Assembly (NCBI GenBank): GCA_028285625.1
Contig: JANQOX010000005.1
Coordinates: 186,001-250,000 of the forward strand
Source of the DNA: Myxococcota bacterium
GTDB lineage: Bacteria; Myxococcota_A; UBA9160; UBA6930
Direction: 5' to 3'
DNA length: 64,000 nt
The notes below the pieces were generated by a model that saw nothing but the letters and a program-made list of their open reading frames with translations, ran no database searches and was not told the DNA's origin. The position numbers and the translations under genes were made by a program. Below are positions 51,210-59,368 of the stretch, piece by piece (position 1 is the stretch's first letter; every line of letters starts with the position of its first letter).

Positions 51210-52349
51210 ATGAGTCTGGTGCTGAGCGAAGAGCAGGCCCTCATCAAGGACACCGCAGCCGAGTTCCTGAAGGAACACGCCCCCGTCACCCACCTGCGCG
51301 CGCTGCGCGACGCCGGAGATGCGACGGGCTTCTCGAAGAAGCTGTGGAAGGAGATGGCCGAGCTCGGCTGGGCCGGCATTCCCATCGCCGAGGCCCACGG
51401 CGGCTCGGGCCTCGGTCTCGCCGAGCTCGGGGTCGTGCTCGAGGAGTCGGGGCGTACGCTCGCGCCGTATCCGTTCGTCTCCACGGTGGTGCTCGGTGCC
51501 GGCGCGATCCAGCTCGCGGGGAGCGAGGCGCAGCAGCAGGCGATCCTGCCCTCCGTGGCCGCGGGCGACACCCTGCTGGCGCTCGCGTTCGAAGAGCGCG
51601 GCCGCTTCGCTCCCTTCGCCATCGAGACCCGCGCCGAGTCGGCGGGCGACGGCTACCGGCTCACGGGCGAAAAGCGCTTCGTGCTCGACGGGCAGGTGGC
51701 CGACCACCTGATCGTGGTGGCCCGGACCGCGGGCGAAGCCGGCGACCGCGATGGGCTCACGCTGTTCCTGGTGGATCCGTCGGCCGATGGCGTGCACGTC
51801 GAGCGCACGGTGATGATCGACAGCAGGGGTGCGGCTCGGGTCCGCCTCGCGGGCGTCGCCGTCGGCGCCGACGCCGTGCTCGGCGAGGTCGGGGGCGGGG
51901 CCGACGTGCTCGAGCCCCTGCTCGATCGGGGTGCCGCGGCGGTATCGGCCGAGCTGGTGGGACTGCTCTCCGAGGTGTTCGATCGAACCGTGGCCTATCT
52001 CAAGACGCGCGAGCAGTTCGGCGTGTTGATCGGCACGTTCCAGGCGCTCAAGCACCGCGCGGCCACGATGTTCTGCGAGGTCGAGCTCTCGCGCTCGGTC
52101 GCACTCGACGCCCTGCGCGCGCTCGATGAGGACCGACCCCATGCCGCGCGCGTGGTGAGCGCGGCCAAGGCCCGCTGCTCGGACACGGCCAGCCTCGTCA
52201 CCTGCGAGGGGCTCCAGATGCACGGCGGCATCGGCATGACCGACGAGGAGGAGATCGGCCTGTTCCTGAAGCGCGCCAAGGCCGCCGAGCTCGCCTTCGG
52301 CGATGCGGCCTATCACCGTGATCGCTTCGCGAGGCTCACCGGCTTCTAG
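51210..52349 (+). CDS. acyl-CoA dehydrogenase family protein, second subunit
   Basis: The 379-aa protein opens with LVLSEEQALIKDTAAEFLKEHAPVTHLRALRD and ends in LQMHGGIGMTDEEEIGLFLKRAKAAELAFGD. This is the shorter FadE-type partner that pairs with proteins such as the one encoded just upstream, as in ChsE-type alpha2beta2 acyl-CoA dehydrogenases of steroid side-chain degradation. The two genes are 61 nt apart and co-directional. Heteromer formation is inference. Confidence 0.86.
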   Translation: MSLVLSEEQALIKDTAAEFLKEHAPVTHLRALRDAGDATGFSKKLWKEMAELGWAGIPIAEAHGGSGLGLAELGVVLEESGRTLAPYPFVSTVVLGAGAIQLAGSEAQQQAILPSVAAGDTLLALAFEERGRFAPFAIETRAESAGDGYRLTGEKRFVLDGQVADHLIVVARTAGEAGDRDGLTLFLVDPSADGVHVERTVMIDSRGAARVRLAGVAVGADAVLGEVGGGADVLEPLLDRGAAAVSAELVGLLSEVFDRTVAYLKTREQFGVLIGTFQALKHRAATMFCEVELSRSVALDALRALDEDRPHAARVVSAAKARCSDTASLVTCEGLQMHGGIGMTDEEEIGLFLKRAKAAELAFGDAAYHRDRFARLTGF

Positions 52350-52409
52350 GAGTAGCGAGTGATGGGTCGTCGACCCTCGGCGATCCGCAGGCCACGACGC
52401 GACGTCCCC

Positions 52410-53504
52410 CTAGTTCTCGAAGTGGATCACCTGCCGCGCCATCTCGCCCTGGCGCATGCGATCGAAAGCGTCGTTCACGTCGTCGAGACCGATGCGGGCG
52501 GAGATCATCTCGTCGAGCTTGAGACGGCCGTCCAGATAGAAGTCCACGTAGCGCGGCATGTCGACGCGGAAGCGGTTCGAACCCATGAGAGAGCCGAGGA
52601 TGCGCTTCTCCGACAGGGTGATGTCCGCCACGTGGAACTCCACCATCTGGCCCACCGGCACGACGCCCACGAAGACCGCGGCGCCTCCCCGCTTGATCAT
52701 TCCCACGGCCTGCTGGGTCGTCACGCCGAGGCCGATGCACTCGAATGCGTAGTCGACACCTCCGCCCGTCAGCTCCATCACCTGCGCCACGGGGTCGCCT
52801 TCCGCGGCGTTGATGACGTCGGTCGCGCCGACGCTCTTGGCCAGATCGAGCTTCGTCGGCTGGTTGTCGATGGCGATGATCCGCCCCGCGCCACCGATGC
52901 GGCAGCCCTGGACGGCGGCCAGCCCTACGCCTCCGCAAGCGATGACTGCGCAGGTGCTACCGGGCTCGATGCGGGCCGTGTGGAGCGCCGCCCCCAAGCC
53001 GGTGGTGACGCCGCAACCGATCAGGGCCGCCCGGTCGAGGGGCATCTCGGGGCGGATCTTCACGAGAGCACGCTCTGGGCAGAGCATCTGCTCTGCGAAT
53101 GAGCTCAGGTTCGCGAACTGCAGGATGGGGTCGCCGTTCGTGCTCAGACGCGGCGTGGAGCCGAGGGCCCGGCCGAACTCCGTGTAGGCGGAGGGGCAGA
53201 GGTAGGGCTTGCCGCTCACACAGAGCTCGCACACACCGCACCAGGCCGAGATGCACCCGATCACAGGGTCGCCCGGGGCGAAACCCGTCACGCCCTCGCC
53301 GACCTCTTCCACCACACCCGCCGGCTCATGACCGAGAATGCAGGGGGGCGGCAGGGGGATGCCCCCTTCGATCACGTGAAGGTCGCTGTGGCAGATCCCC
53401 GATGCGGCGGTGCGAACCAGCACCTCTCCCGCTTGGGGCTTCTGGATGGTGACGTCTTCGATCACCAGGGGCGCGTGGGTCTCGCGCATGACGGCGGCTT
53501 TCAT
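52410..53504 (-). CDS. zinc-dependent alcohol dehydrogenase (MDR family)
   Basis: The 364-aa protein has the catalytic zinc ligands Cys38 (GICHSD), His59-Glu60 (GHEPAG) and the structural zinc cysteines 89, 92, 95 and 103. The cofactor fold has IACGGVGLAAVQGC. It resembles class III-like or benzyl/aryl alcohol dehydrogenases. GGGAGAG lies upstream of the ATG. It is the last gene of the leftward oxidative operon with P450, DUF3556 and an FAD oxidoreductase, so it may oxidise the alcohol formed by the P450. Confidence 0.88.
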   Translation of the reverse strand: MKAAVMRETHAPLVIEDVTIQKPQAGEVLVRTAASGICHSDLHVIEGGIPLPPPCILGHEPAGVVEEVGEGVTGFAPGDPVIGCISAWCGVCELCVSGKPYLCPSAYTEFGRALGSTPRLSTNGDPILQFANLSSFAEQMLCPERALVKIRPEMPLDRAALIGCGVTTGLGAALHTARIEPGSTCAVIACGGVGLAAVQGCRIGGAGRIIAIDNQPTKLDLAKSVGATDVINAAEGDPVAQVMELTGGGVDYAFECIGLGVTTQQAVGMIKRGGAAVFVGVVPVGQMVEFHVADITLSEKRILGSLMGSNRFRVDMPRYVDFYLDGRLKLDEMISARIGLDDVNDAFDRMRQGEMARQVIHFEN

Positions 53505-53544
53505 CGGATCTCTCCCTTTCGATGGAGTTGGGTATTCGCTCTGC

Positions 53545-54975
53545 CTATCGCAGTGCACGCAGTGCGGCGACTGCAGCCCAGTAGCCGCACATCCCGTGAA
53601 CGCCTCCCCCGGGCGGCGTCGAGGCGGAGCAGATGAACAGGCGCGGATTCGGTGTCGTGTACGGATTCAGCCGTGCGACGGGTCGCGTGAAGAGCTGGAA
53701 GGCGTCGGCGACGCCGCCCGTAATGACACCGCCCGCGTAGTTCCGATTGGCCGCTTCCAGCTGGGCGGGGCTCGTCGTTTCTCGAGCCAGGACGCGATCC
53801 CGGAACCCCGGAGCGAACCGTTCGATCTGGTTCTCGATGGCTTCCGTCATGTCGACCGTGGATGCGTGTGGTACGTGACAGTAGGCGTAGCCGGTCCGCT
53901 GGCCGGAGGGTGCGCGGGTTGCGTCGAGGTCGCTCTGCTGGCAGACCATCACGAAGGGGCGATTCGTGTGCCTTCCCAGAAACGCCGCCCGCTCGGAGTC
54001 AGCGATGTCCGCGAGTGTGCCTCCGACGTGAACCGTGGAAGCCGTGACGCAGCGAGCGTCCCTCCACGGAATGGGACCATCCAGTGCCCAATCGACCTTG
54101 AAGACACCGGGGCCGTATCGATACCGAGCGAGTCTCTTCCGGTAGCCGTTCGGCAGGTGTTCACCCGCGACACGAGCCAGCTCCCGAGGCGACGTGTCGA
54201 ACAGGACGACCCGAGACCGAGGAAGCTCGGACATCGAGTCGACCGGCGAGCGGGTCTCGACCAGCCCTCCCAGCGACTTCAGATACGAGACGAGCGCCTG
54301 GGCGATCCTGCCCGAGCCGCCACGCGCGACGGGCCAGATCGCCTCGTGGCCCAGCAAGAGGAACATGAGCCCAAGGGCTCCCGTGAGCGGTCGCGTGAGC
54401 GGCAGGATGGAGTGCGCAGCGCAGCCCGCGAGGAACGCGCGAGCCGGCTCGTGCCCGAATGCGAACCGGGCGAGATGGCTGGCGGGGAGGGCGCCGAGGA
54501 GGCCCATCCGGGCCATCTGGATCGGCTTTCGCGGGATCCGGAGCGGGCCGAGGACGTCGGTGAGCAGGCCCGGAAGGTCCCGCATGAACGGGCGAATGAG
54601 CCGCTCGTAGCGGCTGGCGTCCGGGCCGAGCTGCTCTGCCGTCTGCGAGACGTCCTTCCAGTGGAGGATCGCCGGTCCATCGTCGAGTGGATGGGCGAAC
54701 GAGAGGTCGGAAGACACCCACTCGAGTCCATGGTCGCCGAGCGGAAGCGTCGACAAATAGGGGGAGAGGACGCCCATGGGGTGTACGGCCGAGCACGTGT
54801 CGTGAAGGAACCCCGGAAGGGTCAGCTCCTCACTGCCCAGGCCGCCGCCCGCGACGGCGTTCGCCTCGCGAACGACCACGGATAGGCCCTCTTGCGCGAG
54901 GCGGACGGCTGCAGCGAGCCCGTTGGGTCCGGAGCCCACCACGACGGCATCGACGTCGTACGCGCTGGCACTCAC
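53545..54975 (-). CDS. phytoene-desaturase/CrtI-like FAD-dependent oxidoreductase
   Basis: The 476-aa protein opens with DAVVVGSGPNGLAAAVRLAQEGLSVVVREANAVAGGGL, the double FAD-binding motif of NAD(P)/FAD-dependent amine-oxidase or desaturase proteins, and ends in LFICSASTPPGGGVHGMCG, the second flavin contact of CrtI-like proteins. It overlaps the DUF3556 gene by ATGA (54972-54975), implying translational coupling and a joint role. The natural substrate may be a terpenoid or other polyene or sterol; this is open. Confidence 0.85.
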   Translation of the reverse strand: MSASAYDVDAVVVGSGPNGLAAAVRLAQEGLSVVVREANAVAGGGLGSEELTLPGFLHDTCSAVHPMGVLSPYLSTLPLGDHGLEWVSSDLSFAHPLDDGPAILHWKDVSQTAEQLGPDASRYERLIRPFMRDLPGLLTDVLGPLRIPRKPIQMARMGLLGALPASHLARFAFGHEPARAFLAGCAAHSILPLTRPLTGALGLMFLLLGHEAIWPVARGGSGRIAQALVSYLKSLGGLVETRSPVDSMSELPRSRVVLFDTSPRELARVAGEHLPNGYRKRLARYRYGPGVFKVDWALDGPIPWRDARCVTASTVHVGGTLADIADSERAAFLGRHTNRPFVMVCQQSDLDATRAPSGQRTGYAYCHVPHASTVDMTEAIENQIERFAPGFRDRVLARETTSPAQLEAANRNYAGGVITGGVADAFQLFTRPVARLNPYTTPNPRLFICSASTPPGGGVHGMCGYWAAVAALRALR

Positions 54976-56705
54976 GGCCGGGCGGACTCGCTCGTTCTCG
55001 TCGACAGCGCCTCTGCCACGTCACCGACCGGCCACGGTTGGTGGTCCTCGTAGTCGGTGAGTCGTGTCGTGCCCTCGTGGAGCTTGCCCGACGCGGCATC
55101 GTAGACCCGCCAGTGCATGGTCGGCGTGAAGAGCGGCTGGCTCTCCACCGAGATCACCCGCAGCTCGCCTTCCTCGAACTGGCAGATCGGCTGGATCGCG
55201 CGCAACAGCTGCTCGCCGTTGAGGTGGCCGTCCCCGAAGTTCCAGCCGAGGATCATCCCACCCATCAGCTCGCCCTCGTACCAGTCGTAGTTCTCGATGT
55301 CGTCGACTGCGACCGGCAGGGCCTCGAGCAGCGGACGCCCTTCGAAGTGCATGAAGCGGCTGACGGTCATCGCGGCCTTCGCGGCTTCGAGCTCGACCGG
55401 ATCCTCGACGTACTCCTTCAGCTGATCGTAGACCGGGGCGCTCGCCTTCTTCAGCTTGCCGAACTTGTCGAGCGCTCCGTTCTTCTCGACGAGCCAGATG
55501 TTGTACGCCCAGTTGCCCGCGTAGTACCGCATCGAGGGCAGGAACGAGACCTTCGCCGGAAACAGGTTCCCGACGATCGGCACGACGAGGAGCGAGAGGA
55601 GCATCGCCACGAGGAGGACCGGCATCGCGGTCATCTCGAAGATCGACACGTCCGGGTTGAACCAGAACAGGGACCACCCGCCGTAGATCATCAGGATGTT
55701 CCACTCGACCGGCATGCCGTTCGGGTTGTTGAGCCCGATGAAGGAGTGGAAGCCGGTGAACAGGATGCAGCCGGCGAGGAGGATCCAGGGATCGCCCGTC
55801 ATGGAGGCCGCGAGCAGGATGAACGGGATGGCCAGCTCGGAGGCGTGACCGAAGAACGCCATCTTCTCGGCGAAGCCGGACGGGCGGAGATCGTCCGGGA
55901 AGCTCTTGAACAGGGCCTTCTTGAGCCGCTTCGGAAAGAAGGGCCCGTTGTTCATCATGAACATGATCACGGACGGGAAATGGCTGTTCCACTTCGAGAT
56001 GCCGGCCCAGATCCAGATGAACGACCAGGTCAGCTTCGCGCCAGCGATCCAGAGATCGTCGGCCGCCGCGAAGACCAGCGCCGCCATCACGATCCAGTAG
56101 TGCTCGTAGCGCGCGACCAGGAACAGGGTCTTGTCCAGCACGCCGTTCACCGCGACCAGCACGAAGCAGGGAAGGAGCAGCTCGGGCGTGACTTCCGGTG
56201 AAACCAGGACGCGGATGAGCAGCAGCTGACAAGCGACGTAGACACCCACGTCCAGGAGGTTGCGCGTATCGCCGCCGATCAGCGGAACCCCCCGGAAGAG
56301 CGGCAGCTTGATCGTTCCCGGTCGCGCGAAGTGTCGGCAGCCCCCGAACCACTTGTCGAAGCGCGCGTTCATCGGCCCCCAGCCGCACCCGAAGCCGAAG
56401 AGCTCCCACGCCATCGACCAGACCATCGCCTTCTTGAACGCTTCGTGGGTGAAGGTCCAGTCCGCGAAGGCGAAGAAGCCGGGATAGCCGGCGTTGAAGC
56501 TGCACCAGAACGCCCAGAAGCCGATGAGAACGAGGAGGTACTTGCCCCAGTAGAGCGCCATCACGCTCGGGCGGTTGGGGCTCGAATCCGCCCACATGGT
56601 GCACGCCAATCGGATCCGCTCCGGAAACGGGGCGTCGACGATGCGTTGCGGCGCGTAGGGGGGAAGGTCGTCCGTCAGGGTCGCGGTCAGGGGGTCCGTC
56701 TTCAT
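54972..56705 (-). CDS. DUF3556 multi-spanning membrane protein
   Basis: The 577-aa protein has roughly nine hydrophobic helices in residues 45-385, including ALYWGKYLLVLIGFWAFWCSF and WNILMIYGGWSLFWFN. A soluble C-terminal domain follows (MRYYAGNWAYNIWLVEKNGALDKF ... MHWRVYDAASGKLHEGTTRLTDYEDHQPWP). I recall this layout from DUF3556 proteins of mycobacteria and related bacteria, where they are linked to FAD oxidoreductases. Function is unknown. It may be a membrane platform for the FAD enzyme encoded in overlap. Confidence 0.78.
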   Translation of the reverse strand: MKTDPLTATLTDDLPPYAPQRIVDAPFPERIRLACTMWADSSPNRPSVMALYWGKYLLVLIGFWAFWCSFNAGYPGFFAFADWTFTHEAFKKAMVWSMAWELFGFGCGWGPMNARFDKWFGGCRHFARPGTIKLPLFRGVPLIGGDTRNLLDVGVYVACQLLLIRVLVSPEVTPELLLPCFVLVAVNGVLDKTLFLVARYEHYWIVMAALVFAAADDLWIAGAKLTWSFIWIWAGISKWNSHFPSVIMFMMNNGPFFPKRLKKALFKSFPDDLRPSGFAEKMAFFGHASELAIPFILLAASMTGDPWILLAGCILFTGFHSFIGLNNPNGMPVEWNILMIYGGWSLFWFNPDVSIFEMTAMPVLLVAMLLSLLVVPIVGNLFPAKVSFLPSMRYYAGNWAYNIWLVEKNGALDKFGKLKKASAPVYDQLKEYVEDPVELEAAKAAMTVSRFMHFEGRPLLEALPVAVDDIENYDWYEGELMGGMILGWNFGDGHLNGEQLLRAIQPICQFEEGELRVISVESQPLFTPTMHWRVYDAASGKLHEGTTRLTDYEDHQPWPVGDVAEALSTRTSESARP

Positions 56706-56718
56706 GGCAGGTCTCTCG

Positions 56719-56820
56719 CTAGGAGTCGACGTTGGGGGTCGGCCGGGAGTCCAGCTCGAGGCCTTCCAGTGTGCCGCTCTCGCGCCACTCCTGCAGGATC
56801 GACTCGATGTCGCACGCCAC
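56719..56820 (-). CDS. possible 33-codon ORF between P450 and DUF3556
   Basis: A GTG at 56820 reads MACDIESILQEWRESGTLEG, then LELDSRPTPNVDS and TAG. The amino-acid composition looks coding. An in-frame TGA lies 8 codons upstream of the GTG, so it may be a real small protein or the remnant tail of a broken gene. It has no ferredoxin-like cysteines. It stops 13 nt before the DUF3556 start. Confidence 0.3.
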   Translation of the reverse strand: MACDIESILQEWRESGTLEGLELDSRPTPNVDS

Positions 56821-56870
56821 TCTCGCCAGCCGCGGGTCTCATGTGCCTGGTGCGTTCTCGCCTGTCTCGC

Positions 56871-58133
56871 TCACGCCATCCGGACAGGCAGTTCCTTGAG
56901 CGAGACATAGACCGGGTTCCTGATCCCCTGGACGCTGTAGACGGGTGGGCCCGTGGTCTCGATCTCGCTCGCTCTCGCCAGCAGCTCTTCGAAGAGAATG
57001 GCGATCTCGCGTCTCGCGAGGTTCGCTCCGAGGCAGAAGTGGCGGCCACCTCCGCCGAACGCGACATGGTGGTTGGGGTCTCGAGCGATGTCGAACGCGT
57101 CGGGATCGGTGAACGCATCTTCATCCCGATTGCCGGAGGGATACCAGAGGGTCACCCGCTGCCCGGCTGCGATGGGTACGCCGCGGACTTCCGTATCGCG
57201 AGTCGCGCGGCGTGCGAAGTAGCTCACTGGCGATGCGAAGCGGATGATCTCCTCCACAGCGGGTCGCATGGCAGCGGGCTCTCTTCTCAGGGTCTCGAGC
57301 TGATCGGGGTGGTCGAGCAGGGCCATCATGCCGAGCGCGATCGCGTTGCGAGTGGTCTCGCTGCCGGCGATCGTGAGAATCATGAAGAAGAGGTCGAGCT
57401 CGATCTCGCTCAGCGCCTCGCTTTCCCCGTCGTCCTGCTGGATCTCGGCGGTGCTGAGGATCGTCCAGACGTCTTCTCCGGGATGGGCGCGCTTCTCCTT
57501 CCCGAGTGCCTGGGCGTACTGGAACATCTGCACCTGCATCGCCATGGCTTCGGCCTCGGGGATCGGGTTCGCCGGGTCTGTCGACTCCAACATGTTCTTG
57601 ACGAGATCGAAGAGCTCTTTCCGGTCGGAGACGGGGATCCCCATGATGTCCGCGATCATGTGCATGGGAAGCTGGTAGGCGACGTCGTGGACGAAGTTGC
57701 ACGACCCGCGCTCGAGGGCATCGTCGACGATCCGTCGCGCCCACTCTCGGGCTTGTTCCTCCAGTCGCCCCACCATCCGCGGTGTGAAGCCGGCGCTGAT
57801 CAGCTTTCGCAGCCGATCGTGCTCGCGGCCATCCATGCTGACGATCATCGTGCCCCGCATCTCCTCTCGGACCGGCAGCGCGGGGCCGTCGAAGGCGCTG
57901 AAGAGTTCGCTGTCCCGATTGATCGCCTGGATGTCTTCGTACTTGCTGATGACCCAGAAGCCCTCATCGATCTCGTTGGAGGCGTCCTCGGGCATCGGGT
58001 GCCAGTGGACCGGGGCCCCGCGGCGGAGCAGGCGGAAGACGTCGTGGGCGAAGCCGTGCCGGAACAGCTCGGATTCGGTGAGGTCGACGTCTTCCACGCG
58101 GATCGGAGACGAGGGGGTGGACCCGTTGGGCAT
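56871..58133 (-). CDS. cytochrome P450
   Basis: The 420-aa protein has the I-helix oxygen motif AGSETT at 256-261, the K-helix ExxR in EEIIRF (295-298) and the haem loop FGGGGRHFCLGANLARRE with the cysteine ligand at 367. The sequence around the haem loop resembles bacterial CYP124/125/142-type enzymes that hydroxylate sterol side chains or branched lipids. GGAGGAAG precedes the ATG. As the first gene of the leftward operon it is likely the entry oxidation step. No redox partner ferredoxin is encoded beside it. Confidence 0.92.
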   Translation of the reverse strand: MPNGSTPSSPIRVEDVDLTESELFRHGFAHDVFRLLRRGAPVHWHPMPEDASNEIDEGFWVISKYEDIQAINRDSELFSAFDGPALPVREEMRGTMIVSMDGREHDRLRKLISAGFTPRMVGRLEEQAREWARRIVDDALERGSCNFVHDVAYQLPMHMIADIMGIPVSDRKELFDLVKNMLESTDPANPIPEAEAMAMQVQMFQYAQALGKEKRAHPGEDVWTILSTAEIQQDDGESEALSEIELDLFFMILTIAGSETTRNAIALGMMALLDHPDQLETLRREPAAMRPAVEEIIRFASPVSYFARRATRDTEVRGVPIAAGQRVTLWYPSGNRDEDAFTDPDAFDIARDPNHHVAFGGGGRHFCLGANLARREIAILFEELLARASEIETTGPPVYSVQGIRNPVYVSLKELPVRMA

Positions 58134-58214
58134 GACGGACTTCCTCCGGAAACCAACGCGCTTCCGGGGAGCCGGGGCGCCAGCTCCAACCTAGACGACG
58201 CTCGTCTTCCAATC

Positions 58215-58251
58215 TTGACATTTCGTGCCAGTCCTTCGACATTCGGTGCCA
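58215..58251. promoter_or_regulatory. AraC-type direct repeat operator, 21-bp period
   Basis: TTGACATTTCGTGCCA (58215-58230) and TCGACATTCGGTGCCA (58236-58251) match at 13 of 16 positions with a 21-bp period, two helical turns, the geometry at which AraC-family dimers bind half-sites. The site ends 2 nt before the regulator start and lies 80-120 bp ahead of the divergent P450 gene. Confidence 0.6.
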
Positions 58252-58253
58252 CC

Positions 58254-59270
58254 ATGAACGCCCCGTTCCGCGCTCGAACGCGCGTTTCATCCATGGCCCT
58301 CGAGTTGGCCGCCGAGGCTGGCCTGGCCACCGACGAAGTCCTCGCGAGCGCGGGGCTCTCGGCTTCGGCCCTCGCCGACGCGCGCCAGATGCTCGACGCG
58401 GATCAGCTGGTGCGGCTGACGCGCGCGGCGGCGGCGCTCGTCGGCGACGCGGATCTCGGCCTGCGGCTGGGGCATCGGTTCGAGTTCGGGACGATGGGCG
58501 CCTTTGCCTATGTGGTGATGAACGCGCCCAACGTCGAGGTCGCCCTGCGCAACATGGCGCGCTACTCGGCGACGCTCGTCGAGGGCGTACACGTGGCGCT
58601 CGTCTCCGAAGAAGGCACCGCGCGGTTCGAGCTCGCCTTCGGTGCGTTCGACGCGGCGGTGCGTCGCCACGTCACGGAGGCCGCGGCGGTGATCTTCGTC
58701 CGCTTCGTGCGAGAGCTCATCGGCGACGATTGGTCGCCGCTGCATGTCGGCTTCCCCCATCCCCGGCCCGCGAGCGTCGATGAACATCGGCAGTACTTCG
58801 ATTGCGAGCTGGGCTTCGACGAGCCCACCACGAGCATCTCCTTCGATCCCGACATCCTGACCATCGCCATCGATGCAGCCGATCGCGATCTCCTGCCCAT
58901 CATCGAGCGACACCTCGACGAAGTCATCGAGGCGGAGAGCCATTCGGACGCGTTCCGTCGTCGGCTCGAGATGTCCGTGGCGGGCCGGGTCTGCGACGGT
59001 CACCCGAACATTCGCGTGACGGCACGGGAGCTCGGGCTCTCCGTTCGAACGCTGCAGCGGCGCCTGGACGATCGCGGGCTCTGCTATCGCGATCTGGTCG
59101 CTCAGGTCCGGAAGAGGCTGGCCATCCGCTACCTGTGCGATACCGACATCAGCCTTGGTGAGATCGCGTTCCTGCTCGGATACTCCGAGCTGAGCGCATT
59201 CGATCGCGCGTTTCGAACGTGGCAGCACGATTCTCCGCGACGCTACCGACGAACGCACCGGTCCGCCTGA
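58254..59270 (+). CDS. AraC-family regulator with arabinose-binding-like domain (OruR/ArgR-like type)
   Basis: The 338-aa protein has an N-terminal ligand domain of the Arabinose_bd type (MALELAAEAGLATDEVLASAGLSASALADARQMLDADQLVRL... FGTMGAFAYVVMNAPNVEVALRNMARYSATLVEG). A C-terminal HTH_18 follows (VTARELGLSVRTLQRRLDDRG ... DISLGEIAFLLGYSELSAFDRAFRTWQHDSPRRYRRTHR). It faces the P450-DUF3556 operon across 120 bp that contain a tandem direct repeat, so it most likely activates that operon and regulates itself. The ATG lies right at the end of the second repeat. Confidence 0.9.
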   Translation: MNAPFRARTRVSSMALELAAEAGLATDEVLASAGLSASALADARQMLDADQLVRLTRAAAALVGDADLGLRLGHRFEFGTMGAFAYVVMNAPNVEVALRNMARYSATLVEGVHVALVSEEGTARFELAFGAFDAAVRRHVTEAAAVIFVRFVRELIGDDWSPLHVGFPHPRPASVDEHRQYFDCELGFDEPTTSISFDPDILTIAIDAADRDLLPIIERHLDEVIEAESHSDAFRRRLEMSVAGRVCDGHPNIRVTARELGLSVRTLQRRLDDRGLCYRDLVAQVRKRLAIRYLCDTDISLGEIAFLLGYSELSAFDRAFRTWQHDSPRRYRRTHRSA

Positions 59271-59308
59271 CCCTCCTCGGACGCGGGCCGGAGGCCTCCG
59301 ACGGCACG

Positions 59309-59317
59309 TTCCGTGAG
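59309..59317. repeat. 9-bp target-site duplication, left copy
   Basis: TTCCGTGAG directly precedes the left inverted repeat and is repeated exactly after the right one. Confidence 0.9.
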
Positions 59318-59337
59318 GGTTGTGCCCCAAAGAATGT
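59318..59337 (+). repeat. left terminal inverted repeat of IS
   Basis: GGTTGTGCCCCAAAGAATGT; it differs from the right end at two of 20 positions (8 and 14). Confidence 0.85.
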
Positions 59338-59368
59338 GGTTGGCACAGGGGTTGCGGTGTAGGGGTGC

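Noticed and set aside
56331..58253. N-terminal extension of the AraC gene across the P450 gene.
   Set aside because: It is antisense to the P450, and the ligand-binding domain begins at the ATG at 58254.
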